Positions 1 to 9,410 of a stretch of 45,988 nucleotides of DNA are shown here, piece by piece (positions within the stretch are counted from its first letter, which is position 1; each line of letters begins with the position of its first letter). The notes under the pieces were generated by a model that saw only the letters and a list, made by a program, of their open reading frames with translations, was not told the origin of the DNA and ran no database searches. A program made the position numbers and the translations under genes. Source of the stretch: Gammaproteobacteria bacterium (GTDB taxonomy: Bacteria > Pseudomonadota > Gammaproteobacteria > Pseudomonadales > Porticoccaceae); contig QNFP01000004.1 in assembly GCA_003645535.1 (NCBI GenBank), forward strand, positions 1 to 45,988. The letters run 5' to 3'.

Positions 1-2886
1 GGGAACCTGGTGCAATATATCCAGCGGTATCTCAACACTTACACCATCTTCACTGTGACCGGGATCGAAGCGATAGCTGAGCCGGTAGTCTATATCTCCC
101 CAATGGATGACTTTGGGAAACTGCGCCTCCTCATGCTGGGTCGGCGCTTTATTTACCAATAGTTCACGGTTGATAAACAATAATCGAGGACTAGCCTTCT
201 CGGCAGTTCTTCGCCAGCGCTCAAAGGTCGGTAGACGCACCACGGCCAGAGGCACTCGTTGATCAGAAAACTGGTAGAGCACTGCATCGTCGGCAAGGAT
301 GTCGCGGCGACGCATGCGCTCCTCCAAATCATGGAAATGCGTAAGCAGGTCTGCATTGTGTCGCGCAAACTGCCCTCCGCCTGGCTTTTCTCTTCGGCGC
401 TTTCCGCCACTATCTCGGCTACCACTTCGACCACCGTTTTGGCCCCTGTTTGGGCCCCTGTTTGGGTCATTAATGGATTGAGCAGATTTCAAATACGCGC
501 CTTCGACCAAAGCAGCCTGAATGAAAATTTCTCTACACACCTTCGGATCAATAGTCCCATACCTGACCCTGCGCCGCTCTACGATAGTCAGGCCATAAAG
601 TGTCTGCTTTTCATAGGCCATGACCTGCCCATTACGGCTATCGTAATGTGGCTCGCTATAATTTTTTCTGACCAAATGGTCAGCTAACGCGGGTAACCAG
701 TCTGCATTGATTCCCGCATTGTGATGGCCATAAAGACGCGATGTTTCGATCAGCTCTGCACACATCACCCACTTAGGTGGTTTCGCCGCCAGTCCGGAAC
801 CGGGAAAAAGATAGAACTTGCGATTGCGCACGCCGTCATATTCTCGGGCCTCCTGCCGAAAGCCGACGTGGGCAAGCAAACCTGCTAACAACGCGCGGTG
901 AATATCGTCGTGGTCCACTTTATTCCTCTGCACATTGATGCCGATCTGCCGGCAGTCGTTGTGCAGCTGGTGATGCAGATCCCGCCATTCCAGCATCCGC
1001 ATGTATGAAACAAAGGATTTGCGGCAATATTTTGAAAATTGATTTCTTGAAAGCGCCTGTCGCTGCTCCTCAAAATGATCCCACAGATTTAATATACTGA
1101 CGAAATCTGAGCTCTTGTCTCGCCACTGTCGATGTTGCTGGTCGGCCGCCTCCCGCTTATCAGCAGGCCTTTCGCGAGGGTCCTGAATACTCAGGGCAGA
1201 CACGATTATCAACACCTCCCGGACACAGTTCTCTCGCTGTGCGGCGATCAGCATTGTTGCCAGGCGTGGGTCTACTGAAAAATGCGCCAACTTGCGACCA
1301 GTTGCCGACAGGCCTTCCTTTTTATCGACCGCCTTTAACTCTTTTAACAGGGCAAATCCATCGTTAACCTGGCGATTGTCCGGGGGTTCTAAAAACGGGA
1401 AGCGACGCACATCACCGATACGCAGGCGCAACATCTGCAAGATAACAGCGGCCAGGTTGGTGCGCAGTATTTCCGGCGTGGTAAATAACGGCCGTTGCTC
1501 ATAATCGTCCTGGCTGTATAACCGGATACAAATACCATCACTCAACCTGCCGCAGCGCCCGGCGCGTTGATTGGCGCTGGCCTGAGAAATAGGCTCAATG
1601 GGCAGTTGCTGGACTTTAGTCCGGTAGCTATAGCGGCTGATGCGTACAAGACCGGTATCGATAACATAACGTATGCCCGGTACCGTCAAAGATGTTTCAG
1701 CCACATTGGTCGCCAATACCACACGAATACCGCGATGGGGCTGAAAAATACGATTCTGCTCCGCCAGGTTTAAGCGTGCGTAAAGGGGCAGGATTTCCAC
1801 ATGGGGAAATTGACAACGGCGTAGACTCAATGCCGCTTCACGAATTTCACGCTCGCCGCTGAGAAAAACAAGTATGTCGCCTTTTTGGGGCAGGCCAAGT
1901 AACTCTTCTACTGCGGCGTTAATCGCTTCATTGACATCCCGATCCTCCAGCATTGGACGATAGCGATACTCGACGGGATAAGTGCGCCCGGACACCTGAA
2001 TGACCGGGGCTTCATCAAAATGCTTTGAAAACCGCTCTACATCGATAGTTGCCGAGGTAATAATAAGTTTCAGATCAGGACGCTGGGATAAAATCCGTTT
2101 CAAATAGCCGAGCAGGAAATCAATATTCAAGCTCCGTTCGTGAGCTTCGTCAATAATGATCGTGTCATAGCGGTTTAGAAAACGGTCGCGCTGGATGTCG
2201 GCCAGCAGTATACCGTCGGTCATTAATTTGATCAGCGTATGGTCGGTACTGTGATCCTTAAAACGCACCTGATAACCAACTGCTGCACCGAGTTTCACGC
2301 CAAGCTCATCGGCGATACGGCTGGCAACCGTGCGGGCGGCAATGCGCCGGGGCTGGGTATGAGCGATGAGGCCGGTGACACCGCGCCCCGCCTCAAGGCA
2401 TATTTTAGGTAATTGAGTAGTTTTACCAGATCCGGTTTCACCGGCTACGATGATAACCGGGTGCGCAATCAGCAATTTGCGAATCTCATCCCGCTTGCCG
2501 CTGATGGGTAACTCTTCAGGATAGGTGATCGCCGGTTTCTGCAGGCCGCGCATATGCGCCAACTGACAGGACTGTTCAATCTTCGTTTGAAGTTTTTCTA
2601 GTTGGGATTTTTTTTGCTGGGCTTTTTCTAAGTGGTGCTTTTCTGATTGGGCTATTTCTAATTGGGAAGGTTCTAATTGGGCAGGTTCTAACTGAGCTTT
2701 GTCCAATTGAGCTTTTTCTAATTGAGAAGAGCCCGGGGCTTGCGTAGAGCCCCGTCTCATCTGCCTGGAGAGTTTGTCGATTTCCCTTTTGAACCGATAA
2801 CGATCTCGGTTCATACAAGCCGACAGATGCTTTACAAGATCCCGGGGGTCAGCACTATCCCCCGCGGAATTATTTCTCTCCGTCAT
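1..2886 (-). CDS. hrpA: ATP-dependent RNA helicase HrpA (partial; runs off the left edge, so absent from the ORF track)
   Basis: Manual minus-strand reading gives one open frame from ATG at 2886 (MTERNNSAGDSADPRDLVKHLSACMNRDRYRFKREIDKL...ITYPEELPISGKRDEIRKLLIAHPVIIVAGETGSGKTTQLP) with Walker A GETGSGKT; the distal part (REIFIQAALVEGAY...HNADLLTHFHDLEERMRRRDILADDAVLYQFSDQRVP...RLSYRFDPGHSEDGVSVEIPLDILHQVP) matches HrpA C-terminal features. Confidence 0.93.
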   Translation of the reverse strand, partial: MTERNNSAGDSADPRDLVKHLSACMNRDRYRFKREIDKLSRQMRRGSTQAPGSSQLEKAQLDKAQLEPAQLEPSQLEIAQSEKHHLEKAQQKKSQLEKLQTKIEQSCQLAHMRGLQKPAITYPEELPISGKRDEIRKLLIAHPVIIVAGETGSGKTTQLPKICLEAGRGVTGLIAHTQPRRIAARTVASRIADELGVKLGAAVGYQVRFKDHSTDHTLIKLMTDGILLADIQRDRFLNRYDTIIIDEAHERSLNIDFLLGYLKRILSQRPDLKLIITSATIDVERFSKHFDEAPVIQVSGRTYPVEYRYRPMLEDRDVNEAINAAVEELLGLPQKGDILVFLSGEREIREAALSLRRCQFPHVEILPLYARLNLAEQNRIFQPHRGIRVVLATNVAETSLTVPGIRYVIDTGLVRISRYSYRTKVQQLPIEPISQASANQRAGRCGRLSDGICIRLYSQDDYEQRPLFTTPEILRTNLAAVILQMLRLRIGDVRRFPFLEPPDNRQVNDGFALLKELKAVDKKEGLSATGRKLAHFSVDPRLATMLIAAQRENCVREVLIIVSALSIQDPRERPADKREAADQQHRQWRDKSSDFVSILNLWDHFEEQRQALSRNQFSKYCRKSFVSYMRMLEWRDLHHQLHNDCRQIGINVQRNKVDHDDIHRALLAGLLAHVGFRQEAREYDGVRNRKFYLFPGSGLAAKPPKWVMCAELIETSRLYGHHNAGINADWLPALADHLVRKNYSEPHYDSRNGQVMAYEKQTLYGLTIVERRRVRYGTIDPKVCREIFIQAALVEGAYLKSAQSINDPNRGPNRGQNGGRSGSRDSGGKRRREKPGGGQFARHNADLLTHFHDLEERMRRRDILADDAVLYQFSDQRVPLAVVRLPTFERWRRTAEKASPRLLFINRELLVNKAPTQHEEAQFPKVIHWGDIDYRLSYRFDPGHSEDGVSVEIPLDILHQVP
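441..468 (-). repeat. 12-nt tandem duplication within an RG-rich insertion of hrpA
   Basis: GGCCCCTGTTTG GGCCCCTGTTTG GGTC; HrpA frame reads DPNRGPNRGQNGG. Confidence 0.85.
2591..2725 (-). repeat. 9 x 15-nt degenerate tandem repeat inside hrpA, encoding QLEKA-type pentapeptides
   Basis: Plus-strand units: AGTTTTTCTAGTTGG, GATTTTTTTTGCTGG, GCTTTTTCTAAGTGG, TGCTTTTCTGATTGG, GCTATTTCTAATTGG, GAAGGTTCTAATTGG, GCAGGTTCTAACTGA, GCTTTGTCCAATTGA, GCTTTTTCTAATTGA. Confidence 0.95.
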
Positions 2887-2932
2887 TACCTGCTAGCTAA
2901 ATAGTCGATAAATTACCTGGGAAATCAATCGA

Positions 2933-4108
2933 TCACTTGGTAAGAAGCGCCATACCTTCGTCGAGCCCGCCCAGGGTCAGTGGAAACATACGCCCTTCTA
3001 CCAACTCACGAACCCGCTGTATGGTTGGCGTGTGCTCCCAGTAGTCTTCTCGAACCGGATTTAGCCAGACCACTTTGTCGTAAATATCGGTTAAGCGTTC
3101 CATCCATATCGCCCCGGATTCCTTGTTGTAATATTCAACACTGCCGCCGGCACTTTCAATTTCATAGGGTGACATGGAAGCATCACCAATGAAGATAACC
3201 TTGTAGTCCGATGCATATTTATGGAAGACATCGTAGGTCTCGGTTTTTTCCTGAAAGCGTCGGAAATTGTCGCGCCAGACAAAGTCATAGAGCATATTGT
3301 GGAAATAAAAATACTCCAGATGCTTGAACTCGGTACGCGCCGCTGAAAACAGTTCCTCACAAACCTTCACGTAGGGATCCATCGACCCGCCAGCGTCAAA
3401 GAAGATCAATACTTTCACAGCATTGCGTTTTTCCGGCACCATTTTAATGTCGAGCATACCGGCATTTTTTGCAGTGCAACGAATGGTGTCATCCAGATCC
3501 AGCTCTTCCTCGCTACCAACACGAGTAAATTTACGCAAACGCCGCAAAGCTACCTTGATATTACGGGTACCCAGTTCAACGGAATCATCGAGATTAGCAT
3601 ATTCGCGTTTTTCCCAGACTTTGAGAGCTTTCTTTTGCTTGCTCTCTCCGCCGACGCGAACACCTTCGGGGTTGTAACCGTCATTCCCAAATGGGGACGT
3701 ACCCTGAGTGCCAATCCATTTATTGCCACCCTCGTGCTTGCCCTGCTGTTCTTTGAGTCGTTTTTTAAACTCCTCAAGTAACTTTTCGAGACCACCGAGG
3801 CTTTCAATTTTGGCTTTTTCCTCATCACTCAGGGATTTTTCAAATTCCGAGCGCAGCCAATCTTCGGGAATCAATGCGTCCAGAAAGTCATCGAGAGATT
3901 CCAGCTCTTCAAAATAGAGCGCAAAGGCGCGATCAAATTTATCGTAGTTGGTCTCATCTTTGACCATGCAGGCCCGCGACAGATAATAGAAGTCGTTTAT
4001 GCTAGCAAAGGCGATGTGCTTCTCAAGAGTCTCCAGCAGAGTTAACAACTCGTTAATGGAAACCGGCAGTCCGACTTTGCGCAGCCCATAGAAAAAATCT
4101 AATAGCAT
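2933..4108 (-). CDS. VWA domain-containing CoxE-like protein
   Basis: 391-aa ORF; MLLDFFYGLRKVGLPVSINELL start, central KVLIFFDAGGSMDPYV MIDAS-like segment, next to a MoxR ATPase. Confidence 0.85.
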   Translation of the reverse strand: MLLDFFYGLRKVGLPVSINELLTLLETLEKHIAFASINDFYYLSRACMVKDETNYDKFDRAFALYFEELESLDDFLDALIPEDWLRSEFEKSLSDEEKAKIESLGGLEKLLEEFKKRLKEQQGKHEGGNKWIGTQGTSPFGNDGYNPEGVRVGGESKQKKALKVWEKREYANLDDSVELGTRNIKVALRRLRKFTRVGSEEELDLDDTIRCTAKNAGMLDIKMVPEKRNAVKVLIFFDAGGSMDPYVKVCEELFSAARTEFKHLEYFYFHNMLYDFVWRDNFRRFQEKTETYDVFHKYASDYKVIFIGDASMSPYEIESAGGSVEYYNKESGAIWMERLTDIYDKVVWLNPVREDYWEHTPTIQRVRELVEGRMFPLTLGGLDEGMALLTK

Positions 4109-4127
4109 GTGCTTATCTTCCCTTCTA

Positions 4128-4970
4128 TTAAGCTTCGCGGCGCGTCATAAACGCCAATCGTTCGAGCAGATGGACATCTTGCTCATTTTTTAGCAAGGCA
4201 CCATATAGCGGTGGTATTGCCTTGGTCGCATCACGACCTTTGAGGATGTCGTCTGGAATATCGTCGGACATCAACAGTTTGAGCCAGTCTACCAGCTCCG
4301 ATGTTGACGGTTTCTTTTTAAGGCCCGGAATTTTCCGCACATCAAAGAAGATATCCAGCGCTTCATCAACCAGCTTTTTCTGAATGCTAGGGTAATGAAC
4401 ATCAACGATTCGCTTCATGGTGTCCCGATCCGGGAAATTAATGAAGTGGAAGAAGCAACGACGCAAAAAGGCATCGGGCAATTCTTTCTCGTTGTTACTG
4501 GTAATAATAACGACAGGACGTTGTTTAGCCACAACTCGCTCACCTGTTTCGTAGACATGAAATTCCATCCTGTCGATTTCAAGCAGCAAATCGTTGGGGA
4601 ATTCGATGTCGGCTTTATCGACCTCATCGATCAGCAACACCACCCTTTCGTCAGCAGTAAAAGCCTCCCACAGTTTGCCCTTCCTGATATAGTTTCCGAT
4701 GTCGTGGACTTTGTCGTCGCCGAGCTGAGAATCCCGCAGGCGAGATACCGCGTCGTACTCGTACAAACCCTGCTGAGCTTTGGTGGTCGATTTAATATGC
4801 CAGCTGATCAGTGGCATCCCCAAAGCTTCAGCCACTTCTTCTGCCAACATGGTCTTACCCGTGCCGGGTTCCCCTTTAATGAGCAGTGGCCGCTCCAGTA
4901 CTACAGCGGCATTGACCGCCATTTGAAGATCTTCTGTGGCGACGTAGCGCTCTGTCCCGGTAAATTGCAT
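4128..4970 (-). CDS. MoxR-family AAA+ ATPase
   Basis: 280-aa ORF; Walker A GEPGTGKT, Walker B VVLLIDEVDKAD, paired with the VWA gene downstream. Confidence 0.92.
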   Translation of the reverse strand: MQFTGTERYVATEDLQMAVNAAVVLERPLLIKGEPGTGKTMLAEEVAEALGMPLISWHIKSTTKAQQGLYEYDAVSRLRDSQLGDDKVHDIGNYIRKGKLWEAFTADERVVLLIDEVDKADIEFPNDLLLEIDRMEFHVYETGERVVAKQRPVVIITSNNEKELPDAFLRRCFFHFINFPDRDTMKRIVDVHYPSIQKKLVDEALDIFFDVRKIPGLKKKPSTSELVDWLKLLMSDDIPDDILKGRDATKAIPPLYGALLKNEQDVHLLERLAFMTRREA

Positions 4971-5165
4971 ATGGTTCCCCTAGCTGGATGATTGAATGAT
5001 TAGTATGAATAATTAGAAACAGTGTATTTTAGCGTTACCGCTGCATTGATTCCAACCCCTGGGCGATATCATTTGGATAAACCCCATACAATCAGCCTTT
5101 GCCGTAACTACGGCCCTGCTACCATTGGCGTTCATAAAATAAAATTTGGCAGTATTGTTACTCTT

Positions 5166-6710
5166 ATGAGGGATCAAACCATTCAAACCACCGATAACAC
5201 ATTCTTCGGCCATCCCCGTGGCCTTCTGGTTTGCTTTATGACCGAGCTTTGGGAGCGTTTCAGCTTCTATGGTATGCGCGCCTTACTCATTTTTTATCTC
5301 ACTGAACACTTCCTGTTTGGTGACGACAAGGCATTTCTGATTTATGGGGCGTATTCTGCACTGGTTTACGTTATGCCTGTCATTGGTGGCATTCTGGCAG
5401 ACCGTTACCTCGGCTCAAGAAAAGCTGTAACTTTTGGCGCTATCCTCTTGGTTATAGGGCATTTTGGCATGACACTGGAAGGCCCGCCCGCAACTGTGAC
5501 CGGTACGATAGTCGAGCGAGACCCCTTATATCTACAATTTTTCTATTTGTCTCTGGCATTTATCATTACCGGGGTCGGCTTCCTCAAAGCCAATATTTCC
5601 ACCGTTGTTGGTGCGCTATACGAGACCGATGACCGGCGCAGAGACGGCGGCTTTACAATTTTTTACATGGGCATAAATATCGGCGCCTTTTTTGCCTCAA
5701 TATTATGCGGATGGCTCGGCCAAACCTATGGTTGGGCCTACGGGTTTGGCCTTGCTGGCATCGGCATGTTGGTGGGTCTGGTTGTCTTCCTCCGTGGTCA
5801 GCCGCACCTCCAGGGCCGGGCTGATCCACCCTCGCCCGCATTGTTAGCAGAAAAGTTAGTGGGCGGCGTTAGTCGGGAAACTTCTATTTATTGCGGCGCT
5901 ATTGCCGGTGTATTTGTCATCTGGCAGTTAGTGCAACACCAGGCGCTGGTCGGCAGGGCCCTGATGGGCTTTGGAGGACTAATGCTCGTTGTCGTCGTTG
6001 CTTACTCTTTCCTTAAATGCGATCGCACCGAGCGCCAGCGCATGTTTGTCGCCTCAACACTTGTTCTTTTTTCGGTGCTGTTCTGGGCGCTTTTTGAACA
6101 GGCCGGCTCCTCGCTAAACCTGTTTGCCGATCGCTCGGTGGATCGGGTGGTCGCTGGTTACGAGATACCCGCATCGGTGTTTCAATCACTCAATGCGTTT
6201 TTTATATTCCTGCTGGCGCCGCTTTTTGCTTTGTTATGGACCTGGCTCGCCGCCAGAAACTGGGAGCCGTCAACTCCGATCAAGTTTGCTCTCGCTATCC
6301 TGCAGGTAGGTCTCGGCTTCCTGGTATTGGTTTTCGGTGCCCAAACAACTGGATATGGCGAACCAACCCCGCTGATCTGGCTGGTATTTATTTATCTGTT
6401 GCACACTACCGGCGAACTTTGCCTTTCCCCAGTGGGTCTCTCTATGATTACCAAATTAAGCGTGGCGCGGGTGGTGGGCATGATGATGGGTGTCTGGTTC
6501 CTGGCCTCAGCAGGCGCTAATTTTATCGCCAGTCAAATCGCCAGGCTGACCAGCGCAGAAACGCGAGAAGGCGAGGTGTTGGATCAAACAGCTGCATTAG
6601 CCCAAACCCTTGACGTCTATACGCAGGTGGGCTGGTTCGCGATCGGGGTCGCAGCGTTCCTGTTGCTGATCTCACCATTGTTACGTCGCGGCATGCACGG
6701 TGTTCATTAG
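5166..6710 (+). CDS. POT/PTR family peptide MFS transporter
   Basis: ORF frame 5022..6710; likely start ATG at 5166 (MRDQTIQTTDNTFFGHPRGLLVCFMTELWERFSFYGMRALLIFYLTEHF); ELWERFSFYGMRALL is typical of the family. Confidence 0.93.
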   Translation: MRDQTIQTTDNTFFGHPRGLLVCFMTELWERFSFYGMRALLIFYLTEHFLFGDDKAFLIYGAYSALVYVMPVIGGILADRYLGSRKAVTFGAILLVIGHFGMTLEGPPATVTGTIVERDPLYLQFFYLSLAFIITGVGFLKANISTVVGALYETDDRRRDGGFTIFYMGINIGAFFASILCGWLGQTYGWAYGFGLAGIGMLVGLVVFLRGQPHLQGRADPPSPALLAEKLVGGVSRETSIYCGAIAGVFVIWQLVQHQALVGRALMGFGGLMLVVVVAYSFLKCDRTERQRMFVASTLVLFSVLFWALFEQAGSSLNLFADRSVDRVVAGYEIPASVFQSLNAFFIFLLAPLFALLWTWLAARNWEPSTPIKFALAILQVGLGFLVLVFGAQTTGYGEPTPLIWLVFIYLLHTTGELCLSPVGLSMITKLSVARVVGMMMGVWFLASAGANFIASQIARLTSAETREGEVLDQTAALAQTLDVYTQVGWFAIGVAAFLLLISPLLRRGMHGVH

Positions 6711-6744
6711 GGATGCCTATTAGGGGTGCCTATTTAGTGTGTCT
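6706..6744 (+). repeat. 3 x 13-nt tandem repeat spanning the stop codon of the peptide transporter
   Basis: ATTAGGGATGCCT / ATTAGGGGTGCCT / ATTTAGTGTGTCT; the first unit contains the TAG stop (6708-6710). Confidence 0.8.
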
Positions 6745-6789
6745 GGTTAATTCGCATCGATGGATTGCAGACAGAAACCTCGGGCAAAG

Positions 6790-7206
6790 TTAAGAACTCG
6801 CATTTTGCGGCTGTCCTGCCGCAGGTACTCTCTTACTCTTGCGCCGTCGTGTCCGCTTTCGCAACAATAGCCACAGACACAGGTCAAGCAAATAAACTGC
6901 TACGAAAAAAAACCCGATTGGTCGTATGCCACGCCATACACCATTCTCGGTTTGCGGCTTAACCATTTCAAAAAGACTAACCGCCCAGGCGGGGGCAATA
7001 TAGGTCATGCCCGGGTAAGGAAAAGCCGGCGTCAGCAAGATAGCCATCACTAATATCCGCAAAAAAGCTTTCACCGGATGCCATGGAATAATACGCGTCA
7101 CCCACCAGAGCAATGGCATGAACATAAAAACGCCAAGGACATAAGCGACAACGCCCCAAAAATAATTTTCCATTGTATACATAACTGGTATCCCCCAGGG
7201 GCCCAC
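6790..7206 (-). CDS. Small hypothetical membrane protein (start uncertain)
   Basis: 138-aa ORF with several hydrophobic segments and a basic C-terminus RKRTRRRKSKR. Confidence 0.6.
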   Translation of the reverse strand: MGPWGIPVMYTMENYFWGVVAYVLGVFMFMPLLWWVTRIIPWHPVKAFLRILVMAILLTPAFPYPGMTYIAPAWAVSLFEMVKPQTENGVWRGIRPIGFFFVAVYLLDLCLWLLLRKRTRRRKSKRVPAAGQPQNASS

Positions 7207-7283
7207 AACCCCACGACGCTGTCATTGCCGTATATTTTTGCGCCTATATGCCGACTATATGCCGCCTATTACGCCCACTTCCC

Positions 7284-7343
7284 TTAAACCCGCTCTTACT
7301 AACCCCCTTCCGACTAAACCCCTTCCGGCTAAACCCAGTGTAC
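7284..7343 (-). repeat. About four 15-nt tandem units spanning the ycgN stop codon
   Basis: TTAAACCCGCTCTTA / CTAACCCCCTTCCGA / CTAAACCCCTTCCGG / CTAAACCCAGTGTAC; on the minus strand each of the four units supplies a TAG or TAA in the ycgN frame. Confidence 0.85.
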
Positions 7344-7772
7344 GACGTGTTCCTCGAGGCTGTCCGGGTGCACGTATTGCTCCGAAATGACGCGCCCACT
7401 CACCGATACGCCCGCTTCGCGTACGCTCTGTGTAGAACCGGATACCAATGGGTGCCAGGAATGCAGTGGTTTGCCTTCGTGGCGCAAGCGATAAGCGCAG
7501 GTAGCCGGCAACCAGTCAACGGCATCGATATTATCCATGCTCAGCCGCAAGCAGTCTGCAACCTTTTGCAGGCGCTGGCCATAAGCCTTGCAGCGACATC
7601 GCTGTGTATCGAGCAAGTGACAGGCGACACGAGTAAAGACTATCTCACCACTATCAATATCTTCTATCTTTGCCAGACAGCACTTTCCGCAGCCATCACA
7701 CAGGGCTTCCCATTCTGACTCATCGAGCTCGGTCAGGGGTTTGTGCTGCCAAAATGGTGGGCGATCCATCAA
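7329..7772 (-). CDS. ycgN: YcgN family cysteine-cluster protein
   Basis: 147 aa; WEALCDGCGKCCLAKIEDIDSGEIVFTRVACHLLD...RCRCKAYGQR; adjacent to ycgL. Confidence 0.92.
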   Translation of the reverse strand: MMDRPPFWQHKPLTELDESEWEALCDGCGKCCLAKIEDIDSGEIVFTRVACHLLDTQRCRCKAYGQRLQKVADCLRLSMDNIDAVDWLPATCAYRLRHEGKPLHSWHPLVSGSTQSVREAGVSVSGRVISEQYVHPDSLEEHVVHWV

Positions 7773-8050
7773 AGTTTCTCATTTTTGCTTCTAACATTTT
7801 GCATATACACGTCTTTTTGCGGTGGCAACTGCAGGTAATAACCGTTTTCATCAAGCGCCTGCAAGACTTCAGTAGCGCTGGAAATAGCCATGCGCTGATC
7901 AGGTGTCAGGGCCATAGTCATTGCCAGTTCGTACTGACCAAAGCCACTGAGCAAAGCTTCCGGTACGCGGCTCAAATCGTCCTCATGTCTGACAAACAGA
8001 TAATATCCCCTTTTTGTCAAACTCTTATAAACGTTACATAGCACCTTCAC
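7769..8050 (-). CDS. ycgL: YcgL domain-containing protein
   Basis: 93 aa; CNVYKSLTKRGYYLFVRHEDDLSRVPEALLSGFG; overlaps the ycgN start by 4 nt. Confidence 0.9.
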   Translation of the reverse strand: MKVLCNVYKSLTKRGYYLFVRHEDDLSRVPEALLSGFGQYELAMTMALTPDQRMAISSATEVLQALDENGYYLQLPPQKDVYMQNVRSKNEKL

Positions 8051-8084
8051 CGGCCGCTCACCTCCAGGTCATTAGCCGAACTGA

Positions 8085-9410
8085 TCATTCCGATTTGCCC
8101 GCCCCTCCCAGATCCAGATTGGAAACATAGCTCAGCAATTCATTACCTATAATTGTTTTGCGCCAGCTATTTTCCATAGTCGGGGGCAACTTTGCCTCAC
8201 CGGCAACCGCTGTATGCAGAAGATAGGTAAGATCGGTTTTGCGGGCCAGCATTTCTGGTGCCATTGTCAGTGCTCGCGCTTTATCCTGGACAATTTTCTT
8301 GCAGGTTTTTAGCGTGCCACCCTGCTCCTTCGGCACCGGTTTTGGTAAAAGTGTGGGCAAAAGTGCCAGATCTGTACTCAGCCCTTCTTCGACCAACGTT
8401 ACCAATTTATCGCCATAAGTTCGCACCACCCGAGGATGAATGCCATCCCCACCCCTGGATCGTGCACCTGATGACTTTTTTCCCGATATTTCCGACATTC
8501 CCGATGAGAGGAGTTGCCTGTCGCGAGGTTGCTTTATTGCAATCTGTAACAATTCCTTATCGGCAACGATCCACCCCCGGGGCCGATCTAATTTTCGCGC
8601 CTCTAGTTCCCGCCAGGTACACAGCGCCCTGAGAATCGCCAAACTTTGCCGATCCAGCTTCCATGCCCCCTTAACCCGCAGATAGTATTGCTCAACAGGC
8701 ACTTCCTGCTCTGCGCCCGCTAACAACGCTTTCATATCCTCCTGCAGCCAGCCTAAACGACCACATGACGTTAGCTGCTCATTTAACTTCGCGTATATCG
8801 CGCCCAGGTAATGAACATCTTCTACGGCGTAGCGTATCTGCGATTCAGACAGTGGCCTCCGCAACCAGTCAGAACGGGTTTCATGCTTTTTCAGCACAGT
8901 ACCTGCAATTTCTTTAACCAGGGCCTGATAACTTAGTGAAAAACCCAGCCCGATAAACGCGGCCGCTACCTGAGTATCAAATAGCGGCGTGGGCAATGCG
9001 CCGAGGGCAGTGCGCAACACTTCAAGATCTTCCGAGCAGGAATGAAACACTTTAATCACCCGCTCATCGACGAGTAAACCGACCAATGGCGCCAGCTCTT
9101 CAGCGGAAAATAACAGGGGATCAATCAGCCAGGTAGTCGTGCCATCACATAGCTGCACCAGGGCCAGACGGGGATAAAATGTATCGGTGCGAATAAATTC
9201 TGTATCCAGTGCTACCACATCGACTTGCTGTAACTGCTGCACCGCTAGCTGCAAAACTGCGGTAGTTTCAACCATTACCGGGTCAATAATCGCCGGATCA
9301 ATAACTTCCGAATCAATCATTACCGGGTCGACCTCAGTCGGATTAACCACTGCCGGATCAACGTCAGCCGGATCAACCATTGTCCGTTCAACCATTGTCC
9401 GTTCAACCAT
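8085..9410 (-). CDS. rnd: Ribonuclease D with a repetitive N-terminal extension
   Basis: VVALDTEFIRTDTFYPRLALVQLCDG exonuclease motif; HRDC-type C-terminal region; preceded by MVERTMVERTMVDPADVDPAVVNPTEVDPV... Confidence 0.93.
   Translation of the reverse strand: MVERTMVERTMVDPADVDPAVVNPTEVDPVMIDSEVIDPAIIDPVMVETTAVLQLAVQQLQQVDVVALDTEFIRTDTFYPRLALVQLCDGTTTWLIDPLLFSAEELAPLVGLLVDERVIKVFHSCSEDLEVLRTALGALPTPLFDTQVAAAFIGLGFSLSYQALVKEIAGTVLKKHETRSDWLRRPLSESQIRYAVEDVHYLGAIYAKLNEQLTSCGRLGWLQEDMKALLAGAEQEVPVEQYYLRVKGAWKLDRQSLAILRALCTWRELEARKLDRPRGWIVADKELLQIAIKQPRDRQLLSSGMSEISGKKSSGARSRGGDGIHPRVVRTYGDKLVTLVEEGLSTDLALLPTLLPKPVPKEQGGTLKTCKKIVQDKARALTMAPEMLARKTDLTYLLHTAVAGEAKLPPTMENSWRKTIIGNELLSYVSNLDLGGAGKSE

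Noticed and set aside
153-470. ORF complement(153..470) MTQTGAQTGAKTVVEVVAEIVAES...
   Set aside because: Out-of-frame reading of the RG-rich part of hrpA; the long HrpA frame is open through this region.
259-687. Plus-strand ORFs at 259..687, 299..481 and 1292..1773
   Set aside because: Antisense to the continuous hrpA frame; no recognisable domains.
2576-2818. ORF complement(2576..2818) with SIRKSSIGQSS... repeats
   Set aside because: Alternative-frame translation of the hrpA 15-nt repeat; the QLEKA frame is continuous with the helicase core.
2933-4970. MoxR-VWA pair as a novel defence or counter-conflict system
   Set aside because: A common chromosomal MoxR/CoxE-like pairing among housekeeping genes, with no defence-associated partners here.
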